A DNA stretch of 64,000 nucleotides from Brachionus rotundiformis (taxonomy: Eukaryota > Rotifera > Eurotatoria > Ploima > Brachionidae). The notes beneath the pieces were generated by a model, which saw only the letters and a list, made by a program, of their open reading frames with translations, was not told the origin of the DNA and did not search any database. The stretch covers positions 1 to 64,000 of the forward strand of contig JAESIW010000200.1 of assembly GCA_016802295.1 (NCBI GenBank), given 5' to 3'. Numbering within the stretch: position 1 is the first letter of the stretch; the number at the start of each line of letters is the position of its first letter. The position numbers and the translations under genes are program-made. Of this stretch, positions 22,626 through 34,707 are shown piece after piece.

Positions 22626-23224
22626 CTCCTCTGTAAACGATTCATTTTTAGAATTTTAAACAACCATAAATGATTAAGTTCATCAAGTTTATTTCAGCTT
22701 GTTTTTTTTTTTCATTTTAGTTAGTTTTTAAAAAAAAAAGATTTAAAAAAAATTTTTTTATAGTATTTTTTAAAGTTTATAAATTGTGTTCAAAAAATTT
22801 TTAAAAACTTGTTTCTAACATTTTTTGAATTTTAATTTCAAAACCACGCCAATTTTTTAAAGTTAAATTACCATTTTGTTTCTATTAAGAAAATTTTGTG
22901 TTTTATGGTAAAAAAATTGTTTCCAAAACGTGACTAAAAATCTGATCCAAAAATTTACACTTTATCACTCAAAAGTGTCTTTCATTTGATTAAATGGAGA
23001 ACTCTTAAAACAAGAATTGTTTATTTAATTACAGTCTTTTTTTTAAATTTAAAAGCTAATTAAAAATTTTTTCAACTCAGAATTAAAAGTCTCAAATATA
23101 GACCGGAAATGATTTTTAGCCATTCTCTCAGTGATATATTTTGATTTGAAATCAATTAAAATAATCTTTTTCCTTGTTAAGATTTTTTATTTATTTTTAC
23201 AAAAAACAATAGATAATTTTAAAA
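22626..23224. other. Spacer between the broken secreted-protein gene and SHPK
   Basis: AT-rich. 22655-22710 matches sequence upstream of the intact secreted-protein gene. The rest is unassigned. Confidence 0.45.
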
Positions 23225-24877
23225 TTATTTTATTAATTTTTTTAAAAAAATGGCACATCCATAAGCAGCATCTGTCGAATTTCTGTATTCAATTGGCAAA
23301 TATTCGAATTGAGATTCTAGACAAGACTTAAGAACCCGATTTCTGATCAAAGCACCACCAGTCGCAATAACTCTGTCACATTTCAGTTTCAAAATTAGGT
23401 CTTTGCCCATCATTGTATGTAAATTTTTTACCAGACCTTGACAAACACCTCTAAAAAGACTACCAACTCTCAAATTATCTTGTCTCAGATTACTGATTCT
23501 ACCATAGGTTACTTTGTTGTGTCTTTCCGCATAAATAACAGGATCTACTTCCAAATTACTTGCACAACTTTCTGCTTTTTCGATCAATTTTTGCCAAATT
23601 TTCTCTCGAGACACTTCCATTTCCAGCTCTTGATTCCATTCCATCAACATATCAACAAACTTTTCCAATACATTGCCTCCATTAAGCGAGGCCGAAACCA
23701 GAAGGGCTTTATTGCCAAAAAATGGAAAGCTTGTCACACTTTTTGGAAGCTCGACTGTTCCTAACAAATTGGTATCTATTGGCACACAAATTTGAGCTGA
23801 GGTCGAAATATTGATTACTAAAAACACAATTAAAATAAATTTATTTCTATATAATTTTTTTGGAATACTGCAATCAGTCTGGGATTCTAAACAAGATAAC
23901 ACAGATGATTGAAGATCTCCTAATGCATTGAAAATGTCTGCTTCTAACTTGACAGAATTTAATAAGGTAACACAGCTTGATAATTTATATCCAGGTTTGG
24001 ACACTTTTGGCAAAAGATAACTTGGAAAATTATCACAATTCAATCTTTATATAAATCAGTTAAGTATTATTTACAAATTAATAATCATGATTTTTTCTAA
24101 TATTTTTACTTAATCTTGCGTAAATTTACATTATTTGTATTTTAGCAAATATTAGACAAATTAATTAATAGATAATAAACATACAAATCATCTTGCCATT
24201 TATTTGTATTCACATCAAAATAGCCCCAACTCAGAGCATTTTGGTCGGACATTACAAGCTGGCCAGAAAATCTAAAATAATTTTTTTTAGTCATTTATTT
24301 CACTATTTAGCTTACAGAAATGTCAAAAAATCTTGAATTGTCCCAGCCATGTCAAACTCGGACTGTAAGAGACCATTTTTACTCAGCCAGAAGAGACTGG
24401 CACAACCAAAGCCTGAACTGATATCTGACTTTGATTTTACATGCAGCGAGTTTAAAAATTCTTCATCACATCTTTCATCTAAAAATTCTTTAGACATTCT
24501 TTTCATTTCAAGCAGAGCATACCTTGCCATGTAATCAGATTGGAATGTTTATGACTTTTTTTGTTCCAGAGGACTAGTCCGTGCATCTTTTTAAATTTTT
24601 AGCCTATTATTTTTACCAATTTGGTTTTTACTTGTCCGCATATCTGAACAGCTTGGATCTTCTCTAAAAATTTTGTTGGAATGGACTGCAAAGCTTTATC
24701 CACAATTTCCAAAATCTTTTTTACATCTTGTTCATCGAATTCAAGGCTTTCAGATATTATTTTAGCTGAGATGGTCGAATGATTAGCTTCAAATACAATT
24801 TGAGCTGACAACTTATCCAAAATGACCAGTTTCAGAGAACTAGTGCCTATGTCAACACCCAAAATCAAATTTTTCAT
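23225..24877 (-). CDS. SHPK: Sedoheptulokinase (FGGY carbohydrate kinase)
   Basis: Phosphorylates sedoheptulose to sedoheptulose 7-phosphate, feeding the non-oxidative pentose phosphate pathway. Exons 24632-24877, 24523-24586, 24316-24487, 24185-24271, 23869-24044 and 23225-23817 splice in phase to about 445 residues, near the usual size. Visible: N-terminal ATP/sugar fold LGVDIGTSSLKLVILDK; MHGLVLWNKK; SGFGCASLFWLSKNG; DMAGTIQDFL; LVMSDQNALSWGYFD; the catalytic-base region ALGDLQSSV; NISTSAQICVPID; SASLNGGNVLEKFVDML; AERH; and C-terminal VIATGGALIRNRVLK. One intron (24488-24522) is only 35 bp. The intron at 23818-23868 contains no stop, so unspliced reading would insert residues. Several broken copies lie elsewhere in the window. 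Confidence 0.93.
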
Positions 24878-26080
24878 TTTTTAAAATTATGATAAAATTA
24901 TTTCAAGTTTAAGAAAAGCATATGTAAAAATATTCAATTTGGAGTATTTATTATACTAAATTTTTTTAGTTAAAGCCCTTTGATCTTTATAAATTCTGAA
25001 ATGCCATGACCATGGCAAAAAAATCTCTCCTAATAATTAATTATTATTAAGAATTATATTAAGTTTTATTATAAAAAATATATAAAAAAAAGAAAATTCG
25101 GATAAATATTTTTATACCTCTAATTCTGTAAAAATCGCCACAATTTAGGAAAAAAATAACTAATTATAGAAACTAAGAACTTTTTCAGTTGTTATTATTT
25201 ATTTCAGGAAAAAATACAATAATAAAAAAAATTCACAAATTAATCAAAAAATAACTAATATAAAAAAAAATGTAATTAATTTTTATAATTAGCAACTAAT
25301 TTTAGAAAAATAAAAACAAAAAATATGAATTCTAACTAGCTCTGAAGGTTGATTGTTTGTGCTCCTTTTTTACGCTTAATGCAAATTGGAATATGCCTAT
25401 TTGATCGAAACTGACCAATTTCAGCCTAGATGAACATCCGATCACATGATTGCAAAAATAATTTTCCTACCAGAAGGGACACGTACATTTGCTCATTTTC
25501 CAATTATCTCTGTCTATTTTGGTTCATGTTTCTTTTTTATGGAATAGATATAAAGTTAGATATGTCAATTTAAAATTATTTTGTTAATTGAGTACTAAAT
25601 TAGTAATATTATCAAAATTTTCATTTTTTTTAATAAAAACTTTTTTGCCTGTTTTTATATCCCTAAAAAAAATTTTAAAAAAATTTATAAATAGAATAAT
25701 AACAATTCCAAAATTAATAAAATAGTCTAGTAGTCAATAGATATTGGCTATCAATTAAAGTACAGACAAAATAAATTATTTTTATGACTAGATTTTATCA
25801 ACAAATTAAATAATTTTTTTAGTAATAATTTTTATGACTAAACAATTAAATATTGTAAAAAAAAATGATCTTTGATGTTGAACTTTAGACGTGGCTCTAA
25901 TGTAGCCACCATGGGTCAAAATGGTCACTATTTGATCACCAATTTAGTTTTCGATTTTGTTTCACATATTGTCATTATATAACATATAAGCAAATAAAAA
26001 TTAATGGTTTTTTAACATATTGAAGTAATTTTATTGTAAAATGTTAATCCTATTAAAAAAATAAAAGATGAAATATTTAT
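24878..26080. other. Spacer upstream of SHPK
   Basis: Very AT-rich. Contains a roughly 70-bp scrap of the secreted-protein gene at 25875-25945 (listed separately); otherwise nothing recognised. Confidence 0.45.
25875..25945 (-). pseudogene. Scrap of the secreted-protein gene
   Basis: Matches 51153-51222 on the same strand (core CATGGGTCAAAATGGTCACT), inside exon 2 of the intact gene. Flanks do not match. Confidence 0.8.
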
Positions 26081-28010
26081 TTAAAAACTTTAGAATAAAA
26101 TACAGGATCAATCGAACTTCCGTTCTGATTGGAGAACAACAATAATAATTAAAATTTACTTTTCTTATTTTTTAATCATTTATATGTTTGAAAAAATATT
26201 TTTTCAATTTCAAGGTTAATCAACAGGCTAGTGCCCATGTCATAAAGACCGATTAACACTCCATTTATTTAAATAAAATAAGTTTTACAAATTAAAAATT
26301 TATTTTTTTATATAATTATTTAAAAAAATAAAACATTGAAATATTTAAATTAAATTTTTTGAATTTTTTTACAAAATCTGAAAAAATAAGATTAATATTA
26401 TTAAAAATTGAATGCTTAAATGTTGTAAATTTCAACATTGATCTCTTGATCACAAAGCAATTTATAAGTCTCGAGTAGAAAAATCCATAAGTTTTTTCAC
26501 CATTTAATGATTTTGATGTTGGTTCTATCAGGTTCTCACAGTTCCTTAAATTATATTTCAAATTTCTTGAGTCATTTTTCTTTAAATTCTGCCTTAGATT
26601 ATCAGGAGAGTTATGAAAGTATAGTGTTTTAATTTAAAAAAACTTTGATTTTGTAAAAAAGCACAAAATAATTAGAATTGATAAGAAAATTTTGTGTATT
26701 TTCATCAAGTAAGCCCTGGAGCTAATATCTAATTTAATTTCTTCAGATAATATTGCAAGGAAAGTGTTGTTTTCTTTAACGCTTTGTTGACAAGACATAA
26801 AACTATTTCCTGTTGATTTCTGACATAATATCCTTTTCGTTTTTTATCCTTCTGTAAAGTTTCACTCGCTTTAAGAAATTAATATTCATTTTTACATGTG
26901 AATTAAATTTTAATATTTAAATTCTAGCATAAATAAAAGCGTTTCTATACTGGAAGGTTATATCGTAGCCATTTTTAACAAAAGCATCTTTAATTTTAAT
27001 TTCGTCTCTCTTGAAATTTGAAAATACTGTCTGAATTGTATTATTCAAAATTAAATTAAATTCACTTTTATTTGATTTGGATAAAAAGGTTTTAAAATGG
27101 ATTACAATTTCATCAACGCCCTCACTAGAAGAAAAATGTTAAAATAAACATTTTTTTAAAATAAAATACTAATTACTAAGTTGGAAAAAAAGTTGAAGAA
27201 CCAATTATTGATTGTTTTAATATTTCCTCTAAAAATGTTGCTTTTTGTTCTTTCATGTAAAGATTTCTTTGAAATTTTTTATTTTGTAAACTCGGCTTAA
27301 TATGTATAAGATCATTAATGTCAAGTCTTAAATTGTATTGAGATTCATTTGGTGACTCACTTTCAATTATCAATGATTTTGATGTTGATTGAATTTTTGA
27401 TATCTGTTTTGTTACAGTAATATATGATTAAGATTGGGTTATTATTTCGGTTTCATTTGAAAGAGTAATATCTATTAAATCTGTGATGTTTTTTTTTTGT
27501 TTGAATTTGGGTAACAGAATCTGGTTGAGAAAAACGATCGGGAAAGTTTGTTGTTTTATTTGAATAATGAAATGATAAGTTATTATTTTTTGTCGACAAT
27601 TGAATTTTATATCTAAATGAAAATGAATCCTCGGGCTGAGCATTTTTAGCTGTGAAATTTTGGTCTGATAATTGCCCTAAATCACTTGATATAACAAGAT
27701 TTGTTGTAATCGATGTGTACTATTCACTTTCATTTGTTTTGTTATTTTCACTAGAAACGTACTTTTTTCTGTTGTATCTGAAGAAAATTCAATTTTTTCG
27801 GTTGTTAAAAAATTCCTATCATCTGCTACATAATGCCAATCAGATTGATCTGCTTGAACATAAGGAACAAAATAAATTTTGTCTTCATTTGGAGAAAACA
27901 CACCTCCATTATAAGCAAAATAATCAGCATTTGCTCCGTTAATATAGGATTCTATAGTACCAGTTAAACAATTAATAAAATGCCACTCAGAATCCCCTTC
28001 CAGATAAGGA
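26080..28010. repeat. Inverted-duplication arm 1
   Basis: Long stretches are near-identical, in reverse orientation, to 38290-39720: 27176-28010 against 38290-39111, exons downstream of it, and an outer tail (26085-26130 against 39660-39705). Arm 1 has about 500 bp of extra sequence (26140-26640), including a LINE fragment, that arm 2 lacks. Confidence 0.85.
26316..26640 (-). mobile_element. LINE 3' ORF fragment
   Basis: Minus strand reads FFYSRLINCFVIKRSMLKFT then FKHSIFN, the C-terminal block of jockey/CR1-like LINE proteins (compare the usual F-S-x-R-x-x-N-x-W). Related copies lie at 57668-57765 and 62570-62890. The open 81 codons are a fragment; the upstream part is frame-broken. Confidence 0.55.
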
Positions 28011-28040
28011 ACCAAATAAATCTTATCTTCACTACTAAGA
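26690..28040 (-). pseudogene. Repeat-protein pseudogene, copy 1
   Basis: Broken relative of the seven-repeat gene at 30.6-32.9 kb. It keeps two diverged repeat units (EWHFINCLTGTIESY, SPNEDKIYFVPYVQADQSDW), a linker interrupted by a stop and frameshifts, and the conserved stretch LDINDLIHIKPSLQ then LEEILKQSIIGSSTFFPT before an intact donor. Degraded exons 2 and 3 follow (about 26925-27125 and 26690-26880). The 5' end and signal peptide are missing; it begins in the middle of a repeat at about 28040. It shares its disabling changes with copy 2 at 37.9-39.6 kb, so the two separated after decay. Confidence 0.85.
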
Positions 28041-29455
28041 ATAAACGTCTCCAGAAAAAGCTCTTTTTCTTTTCACTGTGGTTATATTGGTAGTATAGGT
28101 TAAAATTATTATTATGGAAAATAGTATAATTTCAAATTTTAATTTGTTTCTAAACAGTTTTAAAATTAGGTATATAATGATTCATTTGTATCTCTTTATA
28201 TATACTTATTTTTAAGCACTATATCATTGCACAAAAATTCAAACGATTATTTACTGCCATTCATTGAAATATTAATTTGATTGTTTTTTAAATTTTTTCT
28301 ATAGAAAAGGCATAAAATATTTTTGGATAACGTCACGTTTAAACAAACTTTTTTAGAATTTCGCATGATCAGAAATTTAAAATTTTGATTTAATTTTTTA
28401 TATATATTTTTTTTTAAATTCCTTACAAAAAAAATACTTTTTGACTAGGAATAGAATTCATATGAATAAATTTAATTCTAATTTGAAAAACTCTTTTAAA
28501 CTTTTATAGAATTTATTCTTAGGACAATTTGGTTTTTTTTTGTACGGTTTTTGTTAAAATGATTAGCTTTTAAGCTTGTCTTTTTGGATTTTACTATTGA
28601 AATTCTTGCGATTAAAAAAATCTCAATTTAAAAAGTAATTGCTCAATTATTAAAAACAATACAATTCCTTTGATAATTAAAAGACTAAATCTAAGATAAA
28701 ATTTTTACTTATTTCAAATAATAATAAAAAATTATAAATCAAGAATGTATCTAAATCAATTTTTTGAAAGAATAATCCCTTTTTTAAAACAATTTCTTAA
28801 AATAATATCATTATTATTATTACAATTTTATGTATTAAAAAAATATTTATGCTGAAAAGAAACGTGTTTGTGAGGATAAGATATTTAATGTGGGGAAACA
28901 ATAATCTCCATATATATGATGACTAGTTAAAAAAAATGATAATATTTAAACCAAAATTAATTGCTTTATTTTTGTTTAAATAAATCATAGATAATTATGG
29001 ATTTAGGCATTTCAAAACAAAAGCGTTGATTTAATGTTTTTCATTAATTGACTGAATTGCTCATAATTTAGAAAATTTAACTAAAAAAGCAGATATTCAA
29101 AAGTCACCCTAAAAATTAAATTATGGCTTTTTGATTGATTGTTTATTGTCATGGATCGAAAACTCAATTCTTTTGTTTTATTAACTAAAAAACAATCAAT
29201 TCAGATCTTATCAGTATTGAATTGAACCAAATTCATGGCAATCAAGTAAAAAATTTTATAGGCTGTCACGCTTTGGTTTCAAATATTTGTTTTTTTTTGC
29301 CTTTACTTTGATTGGGATTTTAAATGGTTAAAAATTTTAATAATATCTAAAATAAATCTATTACAAGATTAATGATTTTAAAAAAATTTCTTCAAAATAT
29401 TATCTATGGCTTTTAATATATTTCACTCTAAAAAAAATAAATTATTTGGGGACAA
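28041..29455. other. Intergenic, nothing identified
   Basis: About 1.4 kb of very AT-rich sequence without a supported gene or repeat boundary. Confidence 0.4.
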
Positions 29456-29900
29456 ATGAAGAATTTGATTTTGGGTGTTGACATAGGCACTAGTTCTCTG
29501 AAACTGGTCATTTTGGATAAGTTGTCAGCTCAAATTGTATTTGAAGCTAATCATTCGACCATCTCAGCTAAAATAATATCTGAAAGCCTTGAATTCGATG
29601 AACAAGATGTAAAAAAGATTTTGGAAATTGTGGATAAAGCTTTCCAGTCCATTCCAACAAAATTTTTAGAGAAGATCCAAGCTGTTCAGATATGCGGACA
29701 AGTAAAAACCAAATTGGTAAAAATAATAGGCTAAAAATTTAAAAAGATGCACGGACTAGTCCTCTGGAACAAAAAAAGTCATAAACATTCCAATCTGATT
29801 ACATGGCAAGGTATGCTCTATTTTGAAAGAAAAGAATGTCTAAAGAATTTTTAGATGAAAGATGTGATGAAGAATTTTTATACTCGATTTTTTAACCATT
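29456..29900 (+). pseudogene. Truncated 5' copy of sedoheptulokinase
   Basis: Begins exactly at the start codon and is nearly identical to SHPK exon 1 (29456-29701), exon 2 (29747-29810) and the first about 50 bp of exon 3 (29846-29895), with introns preserved, including the 35-bp one. The match ends after EFLYSI, where a stop follows; exons 4-6 are absent. Sequence upstream of the ATG does not match the parent promoter. Only the first 82 codons plus a short read-through could be made, so it is probably dead. Confidence 0.88.
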
Positions 29901-30621
29901 ACAAATTAATCTCAAATCAAACCAAATGGAAAAAAATCCAAATAATTTAAATAAAAATTTTTTTTATTAATCATAATATTTATTAATCCAAATAAAAATT
30001 CTGTTTTTTTGAAAAGCTTATTGAACATCCATTCCTTTATTTTTTCCTCTAAACCTTTGAAATGAAAAAAAAACTTTTAATAAATTAAATGTTTAATATC
30101 ATATCTATCTTGTAAAGTTTTAGGTCTAATTACATTAAGGTACATTTTTTCAAAGTCGCTCAACACATTAGAGTTCAGGATAGAAATAATCATGATTTCA
30201 AAAAATAAAGTTTATCATACACCTTATAAACAATTATAATAAAAGGAAAAATAAAATAATTTTGACAGAAGTTGAGATAATACTCTAATAATTATTAATT
30301 TGAATCTAATGGTAAAAACATAGGTTAAAACTGAATTACAATACTCACTTAAAATGGAGGCAAGATTTGCTCATCGATAAGACACTAAATTTTTTTTAAT
30401 TTCGGGTTATTTTTTTTATTTATTGTTAATTAACCTTAACCCAAAAGGGTCGCAGTATTATTTACTACTACTACTAATTATCTGGAGACAAAAAATAGCA
30501 TTACAATTATTTAACATAGAAGACTTTTTAAAAAAATTTAAATTTTAAGTTAAAGTGTTTAAATGAGTTTATTTTTTAAAATCTTTCAATTAAAAAAAAA
30601 ATTAAAAATTAAAAATCAAAT
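29901..30621. other. AT-rich spacer with a repeated segment
   Basis: Contains a copy (about 30010-30110, core GAACATCCATTCCTTTATTT) of the segment that flanks the MITE at 34.7 kb and also occurs at 35.69 kb. A short (ACT)n run lies at about 30464-30478. No gene. Confidence 0.5.
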
Positions 30622-32880
30622 TTAAAAAAATAAAATTTTAAAAATAATTAGAAATAATGAACAGAATTTGTTGACCTTAATCAATAAAGCATTTGAGCTA
30701 ATATCCAATGAAATTTCTTCAGATGATATTGTCAGAAATGTGTTATTTTCTTTCACACTTTGCTCGCATGACAAAACACTGTTCCCAATTGTTTTCTGAC
30801 ACAAAAGTTGTTTTGTTTTATTCTTTATCACTAACACTTCACTCGCTATGAAAATTAAAATTGTTTAAAAAATTAAAATATAGCTAATAAAGTTAAAGAT
30901 TGATATTAATCTCTGAGAAAAAATTTAAAAATATTACCGTATATAAAAGCATCCGAATATTGAAAGCTTAAATCATACCCATTTTTATCAAAAGAGTTTT
31001 TAATTTTAACTTCGTCTCTTTTTAAATTTGAAAAAATGGTCTGAGTTGTACTATTCAAATTAAATTCACTTTTCTCTGATGTTTTTAAAAAAGTTGTAAA
31101 ATGAATTACAATATCATTAAAGCCCTCACTTGAATTTAATTTAAAATTAAAATTTAAAGTTTGTTTAAAAATAAAATTTCAATTACTAAGTCGGAAAGAA
31201 AGTGGAATAACCAATAATTGATTGCTTAAGAATTTCTTCCAAGACTGAATCATTTTGTCCCTTAATGAACAGATCTCTTTTATTTTTTTTTTGTGAGTTT
31301 GGCTTAATATGTATGAGATTATGGCAATCAAATCTTAAATTGAACGGAGATTCCGTTGCTGAGGTACTTAAAGATGTTGTTGAAGATTTCGAAACCGATG
31401 TCTGTTTAGTAATTGGAATATATTGCGTATTTTCAGTAGGTTTATTTGAATTATTAGAAAATGTCAGAAATATTAAATCTGCACTGGTTGTCCTTGTTTT
31501 ATTAGTGAAAAAATAATCTTGTGAAGAAATACGATAGTTAGTATTATTGGAAAGTTTTGTAAGGTTAACTCGAGTAAAATTACTAACAACATTTTGTTGT
31601 GTAAATGAAAAAGTGGAATCATGATTTGCTGTTGTATCATTTTCGGTACTTAAGTAAACTGAAAAATGTGAATTTTCATGTGTGCTGTTATTATTAAATA
31701 CAAAATTATTATCAACAGATGAAATTGAAACACCAGAAGATGCCTTATAGCTTAAAGTAGTAAAATCATTATTTTTTACCTTTAAATAATGCCACACAGG
31801 TTGATATGCTTGAGCCAATGGAACAAAATAAATCTTGCCTTCATTTGGAGAATAAACTCCTCCAATGTAAGCAGAATAAACTGCAGTCATTTCATGAGTA
31901 TAATTTCTTAAAGTTCCAGTTGTACAATCTATATAATGCCAAACAGGTTTAGTTGCTTGAACGAATGGAATAAAATAGATCTTGTCTTCATTCGGCGAAT
32001 AAACAGCTCCTAAATAACTAAAACTAACAGCATTTATTCCATGAGTATAGCTTTTTACGGTCCCAGTTGTACAGTCTATATAATGCCAAACAGGGTTAGT
32101 TGCTTGTCCATACGGAATAAAATAAATCTTGTCTTCATTCGGCGAATAAACTCCTCCAGCATAAGAAGATATAACTGCATTCATCTCATGAGTATAGCTT
32201 TTTACGGTCCCAGTTGTACAATCTATATAATGCCAAGCAGGTTTTGTTGCTTGTCCATTCGGAACAAAATAAATCTTGTCTTCATTTGGAGAATAAACTC
32301 CTCCAGCATAACCAGAATAAACTGCAGTCATCTCATGAGTATAACTTTTTACGGTTCCAGTTGTACAATCTATATAATGCCAAACAGGGTTAGTTGCTTG
32401 TCCATTCGGAACAAAATAAATCTTGTCTTCATTTGGGGAATAAACACCTCCTAAATAACCTAAACCAACAGCATTTGTTCCATGAGTATAGCTTTTTACG
32501 GTCCCAGTTGTACAATCTATATAATGCCAAACAGGGTTAGTTGCTTGTCCATACGGAATAAAATAAATCTTGTCTTCATTCGGCGAATAAACTCCTCCAG
32601 CATAAGAAGATATTGCTGCATTCATCTCATGAGTATAACTTTTTACGGTCCCAGTTGTACAATCTATATAATGCCAAACAGGTTTTCTTGACTGATCATA
32701 CGGAACAAAATAAATCTTGTCTTCATTTGGGGAATAAACACCTTCGAAATAAGCATTACCGGATAAAGTCATTGAGTGATTATATGAAAATACTTCGAAT
32801 GAATGTAAAAACATAATTCGACAAATAAAAATAATTTCGAATAATAAATATTTTGAAATATTGAAGTTTTCTCTAGTCAT
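30622..32880 (-). CDS. Secreted/surface protein with seven 49-residue propeller-like repeats
   Basis: Exons 31187-32880, 30938-31128 and 30622-30845 splice in phase to about 702 residues. A hydrophobic segment at residues 11-30 suggests a signal peptide. From about residue 46 come six full 49-residue tandem units and a seventh partial one, each with GVYSPNEDKIYF(V/I)P, Q-A-x-x-P-V, WHYIDCTTGTVKSYTH. Seven such units suggest a seven-bladed beta-propeller (inference). Next is a Ser/Thr/Asn-rich, glycosylation-prone linker (about 375-515), then a conserved LEEILKQSIIG...GFNDIVIHFTTF region with some likeness to SEA domains. The C-terminus (SSNALLI then FCSLFLIIFKILFF) could be a GPI signal or membrane anchor. 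Function unknown. Broken paralogues lie on both sides. Confidence 0.75.
31770..32760 (-). repeat. Tandem 147-bp coding repeats
   Basis: Seven head-to-tail units of 147 bp inside the propeller-like gene, highly similar at DNA level (each contains AAAATAAATCTTGTCTTCAT or a close variant on the plus strand). The similarity indicates recent unit amplification or homogenisation. Confidence 0.9.
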
Positions 32881-33250
32881 TTTTGAATTTTTTGTTATTG
32901 AAAAGTCTTTTGGTTTATCTTATTTGTAAACGCTCTTTATTAGAATATTTGAATTATTAGACCATAAATTGAATTGGTTGTTTGTATAAAACTAATAAGA
33001 AATTGATTTAGACAATTCGAATAGAATTTTAAAATGATAAACATCAATAAAGAAAAGTGGAAAAAGTATGTTAATTTTTAAATCAATTAATTTTCACAAT
33101 TGTATTCAAAATAAAAAATTTTATTTTTTTGTTGTTTAGTGTTGTGTATTACTTTTATTTCCAGAGGCGAGCTTTTGTGACGAAGAAAGCTACACAGTAC
33201 TTGATATCGAGAATAGATTCTTTGTCTTTTTGTTCTCAAATTAAATTTAT
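32881..33250. other. Spacer upstream of the repeat-protein gene
   Basis: AT-rich, presumably the promoter of the repeat-protein gene. No site called. Confidence 0.4.
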
Positions 33251-33259
33251 AAAGAATTA

Positions 33260-33592
33260 GGGGCTGTGAAGTTCTTTTCGATCGTTTCAATTCAAAAAAA
33301 TTGAAAAACTTTTTTATTATAAGGAATAATTTAGTTCTGTAAACAACTTTACTTAATACGAAAATATTTGTCTGCAAAAACTCTGCAAAGTAAGTTCACA
33401 ATTGATTTGAATACTTTTTGATGGCGTGAAAAATGCATAAAATTGCAGAGTATTTTGCAGACTTGTTTTACTGAATTAAGCAAATTTGCTTATAATTAAG
33501 CATTTTATAGAACTAAATTATCTCTTTTAGTAAAAAAATTTTCAGGTTTTTCTGAATTGAAATGATCTAATTGAAACCAACTTCACAACCCC
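33260..33592. mobile_element. hAT-like MITE with long inverted repeats
   Basis: 333 bp beginning GGGGCTGTGAAGTT and ending AACTTCACAACCCC. Imperfect inverted arms of about 130 bp surround a short centre. Flanks AAAGAATTA (33251-33259) and AAAGAATAA (33593-33601) look like an 8-9 bp target duplication with one change, as in hAT elements. It has no coding capacity; the minus-strand open frame at 33087-33377 that overlaps one arm is incidental. Confidence 0.75.
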
Positions 33593-33669
33593 AAAGAATA
33601 ATAATTAAAAATCATTTTTAACAGGTTAAATGATCATCAATTATCAGTTGCCAATTGTTACTTTAAATA

Positions 33670-34078
33670 ATAATAGCCCCAGATCAGAGCATTCTGGTCG
33701 GACATTACAAGCTGGCCAAAAAATCTTACAATTTTTTTTAGTCATTTATTTCACTATTTAGCTTACAGAAATGTCAAAAAATCTTGAATTGTCCCAGCCA
33801 TGTCAAACTCGGACTCTAAGAGACCATTTTTACTCAGCCAGAAGAGACTGGCATAACCAAAGCCTGAACTGATATCTGACTTTGATTTTACAGGCAGCGA
33901 GTATAAAAATTCTTCATCACATCTTTCATCTAAAAATTCTTTAGACATTCTTTTCTTTCAAAATAGAGCATACCTTGCCATGTAATCAGATTGGAATGTT
34001 TATGACTTGTTTTGTTCCAGAGGACTACTCCGTGCATCTTTTTAAATTTTTAGCCTATTATTTTTACCAATTTGGTTT
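33670..34078 (-). pseudogene. Sedoheptulokinase exons 2-4, rearranged copy
   Basis: Minus-strand match to SHPK: exon 4 start (33670-33724, VMSDQNAL region), exon 3 (about 33767-33938, with KSKSDISSGFGYASLFWLS) and exon 2 (33974-34037), plus part of intron 1 up to 34078, where it stops abruptly. Exon 1 is absent. The adjoining 34100-34410 continues with exons 5-6 in the opposite orientation. Confidence 0.85.
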
Positions 34079-34099
34079 TTAATGTTAAATTATTACCTT

Positions 34100-34410
34100 G
34101 ACGACATTGGTGTCCAAACGTGGATTTAAAGTGTCAAGCTTTGTTACCTTATTAAATTCTGTCAAACTAGAAGCAGATATTTTCAATTAGGAGATCTTTA
34201 ATCAACTGTGTTGTCTTGTGTTGAATGTCAAACTGATTTATAGTTTCCAAAAAATTGTTTTAAGATAAATTTAATTTTAATTGTATTTTTAGTAAAAAAC
34301 ATTGCGATCTGAGCTCAGCTCAAATTTGTGTGCCAATAGATACCAATTTGTTAGGAAAAGTCGAGCTTCCAAAAAGTGTGATAAGCTTTTCTTTTTTTAG
34401 CTTTTTTAAG
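34100..34410 (+). pseudogene. Sedoheptulokinase exons 5-6, inverted piece
   Basis: Plus-strand match to the SHPK exon 5 region (TTACCTTATTAAATTCTGTC..., with frame-breaking changes such as CAATTAGGAGATC), the following intron, and the start of exon 6 (AQICVPIDTNLLG, ELPKSV). It ends at about 34410. The head-to-head layout with the minus-strand exons 2-4 next door shows an inversion breakpoint at about 34080-34100. Confidence 0.85.
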
Positions 34411-34705
34411 GTCCTTCGAAGGTACAAATTAATTAAAAAAACAGGTAATTGTGCAAGTACATTGGAACTAGATTCTGCTCTTTTTACATAATAATTAAAG
34501 ATTATTTAAGTTAAATTTGCGATTAATACTAATAATTAAAGATAAAAGCCTTTGAATTAATTAATATATTAGAATTGAATTAATATTTTAATTGATCATT
34601 AACTTCAAGATGGCCTAAAATCTGTATAAAATTTGTTTTCTTCTAAAAAACCAGATGGTCTTTTTTTTTAAGTTTTGTTATATTAAGATAAATTTTACTA
34701 GATAT
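34411..34705. other. AT-rich spacer left of the 298-bp MITE
   Basis: No gene. It includes a segment around 34600-34660 (GATGGCCTAAAATCTGTATA) that reappears inverted at 36070-36150, so this spacer is one arm of a small inverted duplication that also covers 34990-35100 against 35690-35790. Confidence 0.55.
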
Positions 34706-34707
34706 TA

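Noticed and set aside
31770..32760. Regular tandem repeats suggestive of a CRISPR or satellite array
   Set aside because: Units are coding, 147 bp, without unique spacers, and the context is eukaryotic.
32041..32816. Plus-strand repeated frames (MSIAFYGPSCTIYIMPNR units)
   Set aside because: Antisense of the 147-bp tandem repeats; periodicity is inherited from the minus-strand gene.
33087..33377. 96-codon minus-strand frame
   Set aside because: Overlaps the end of the hAT-like MITE and shows no family or splice context.
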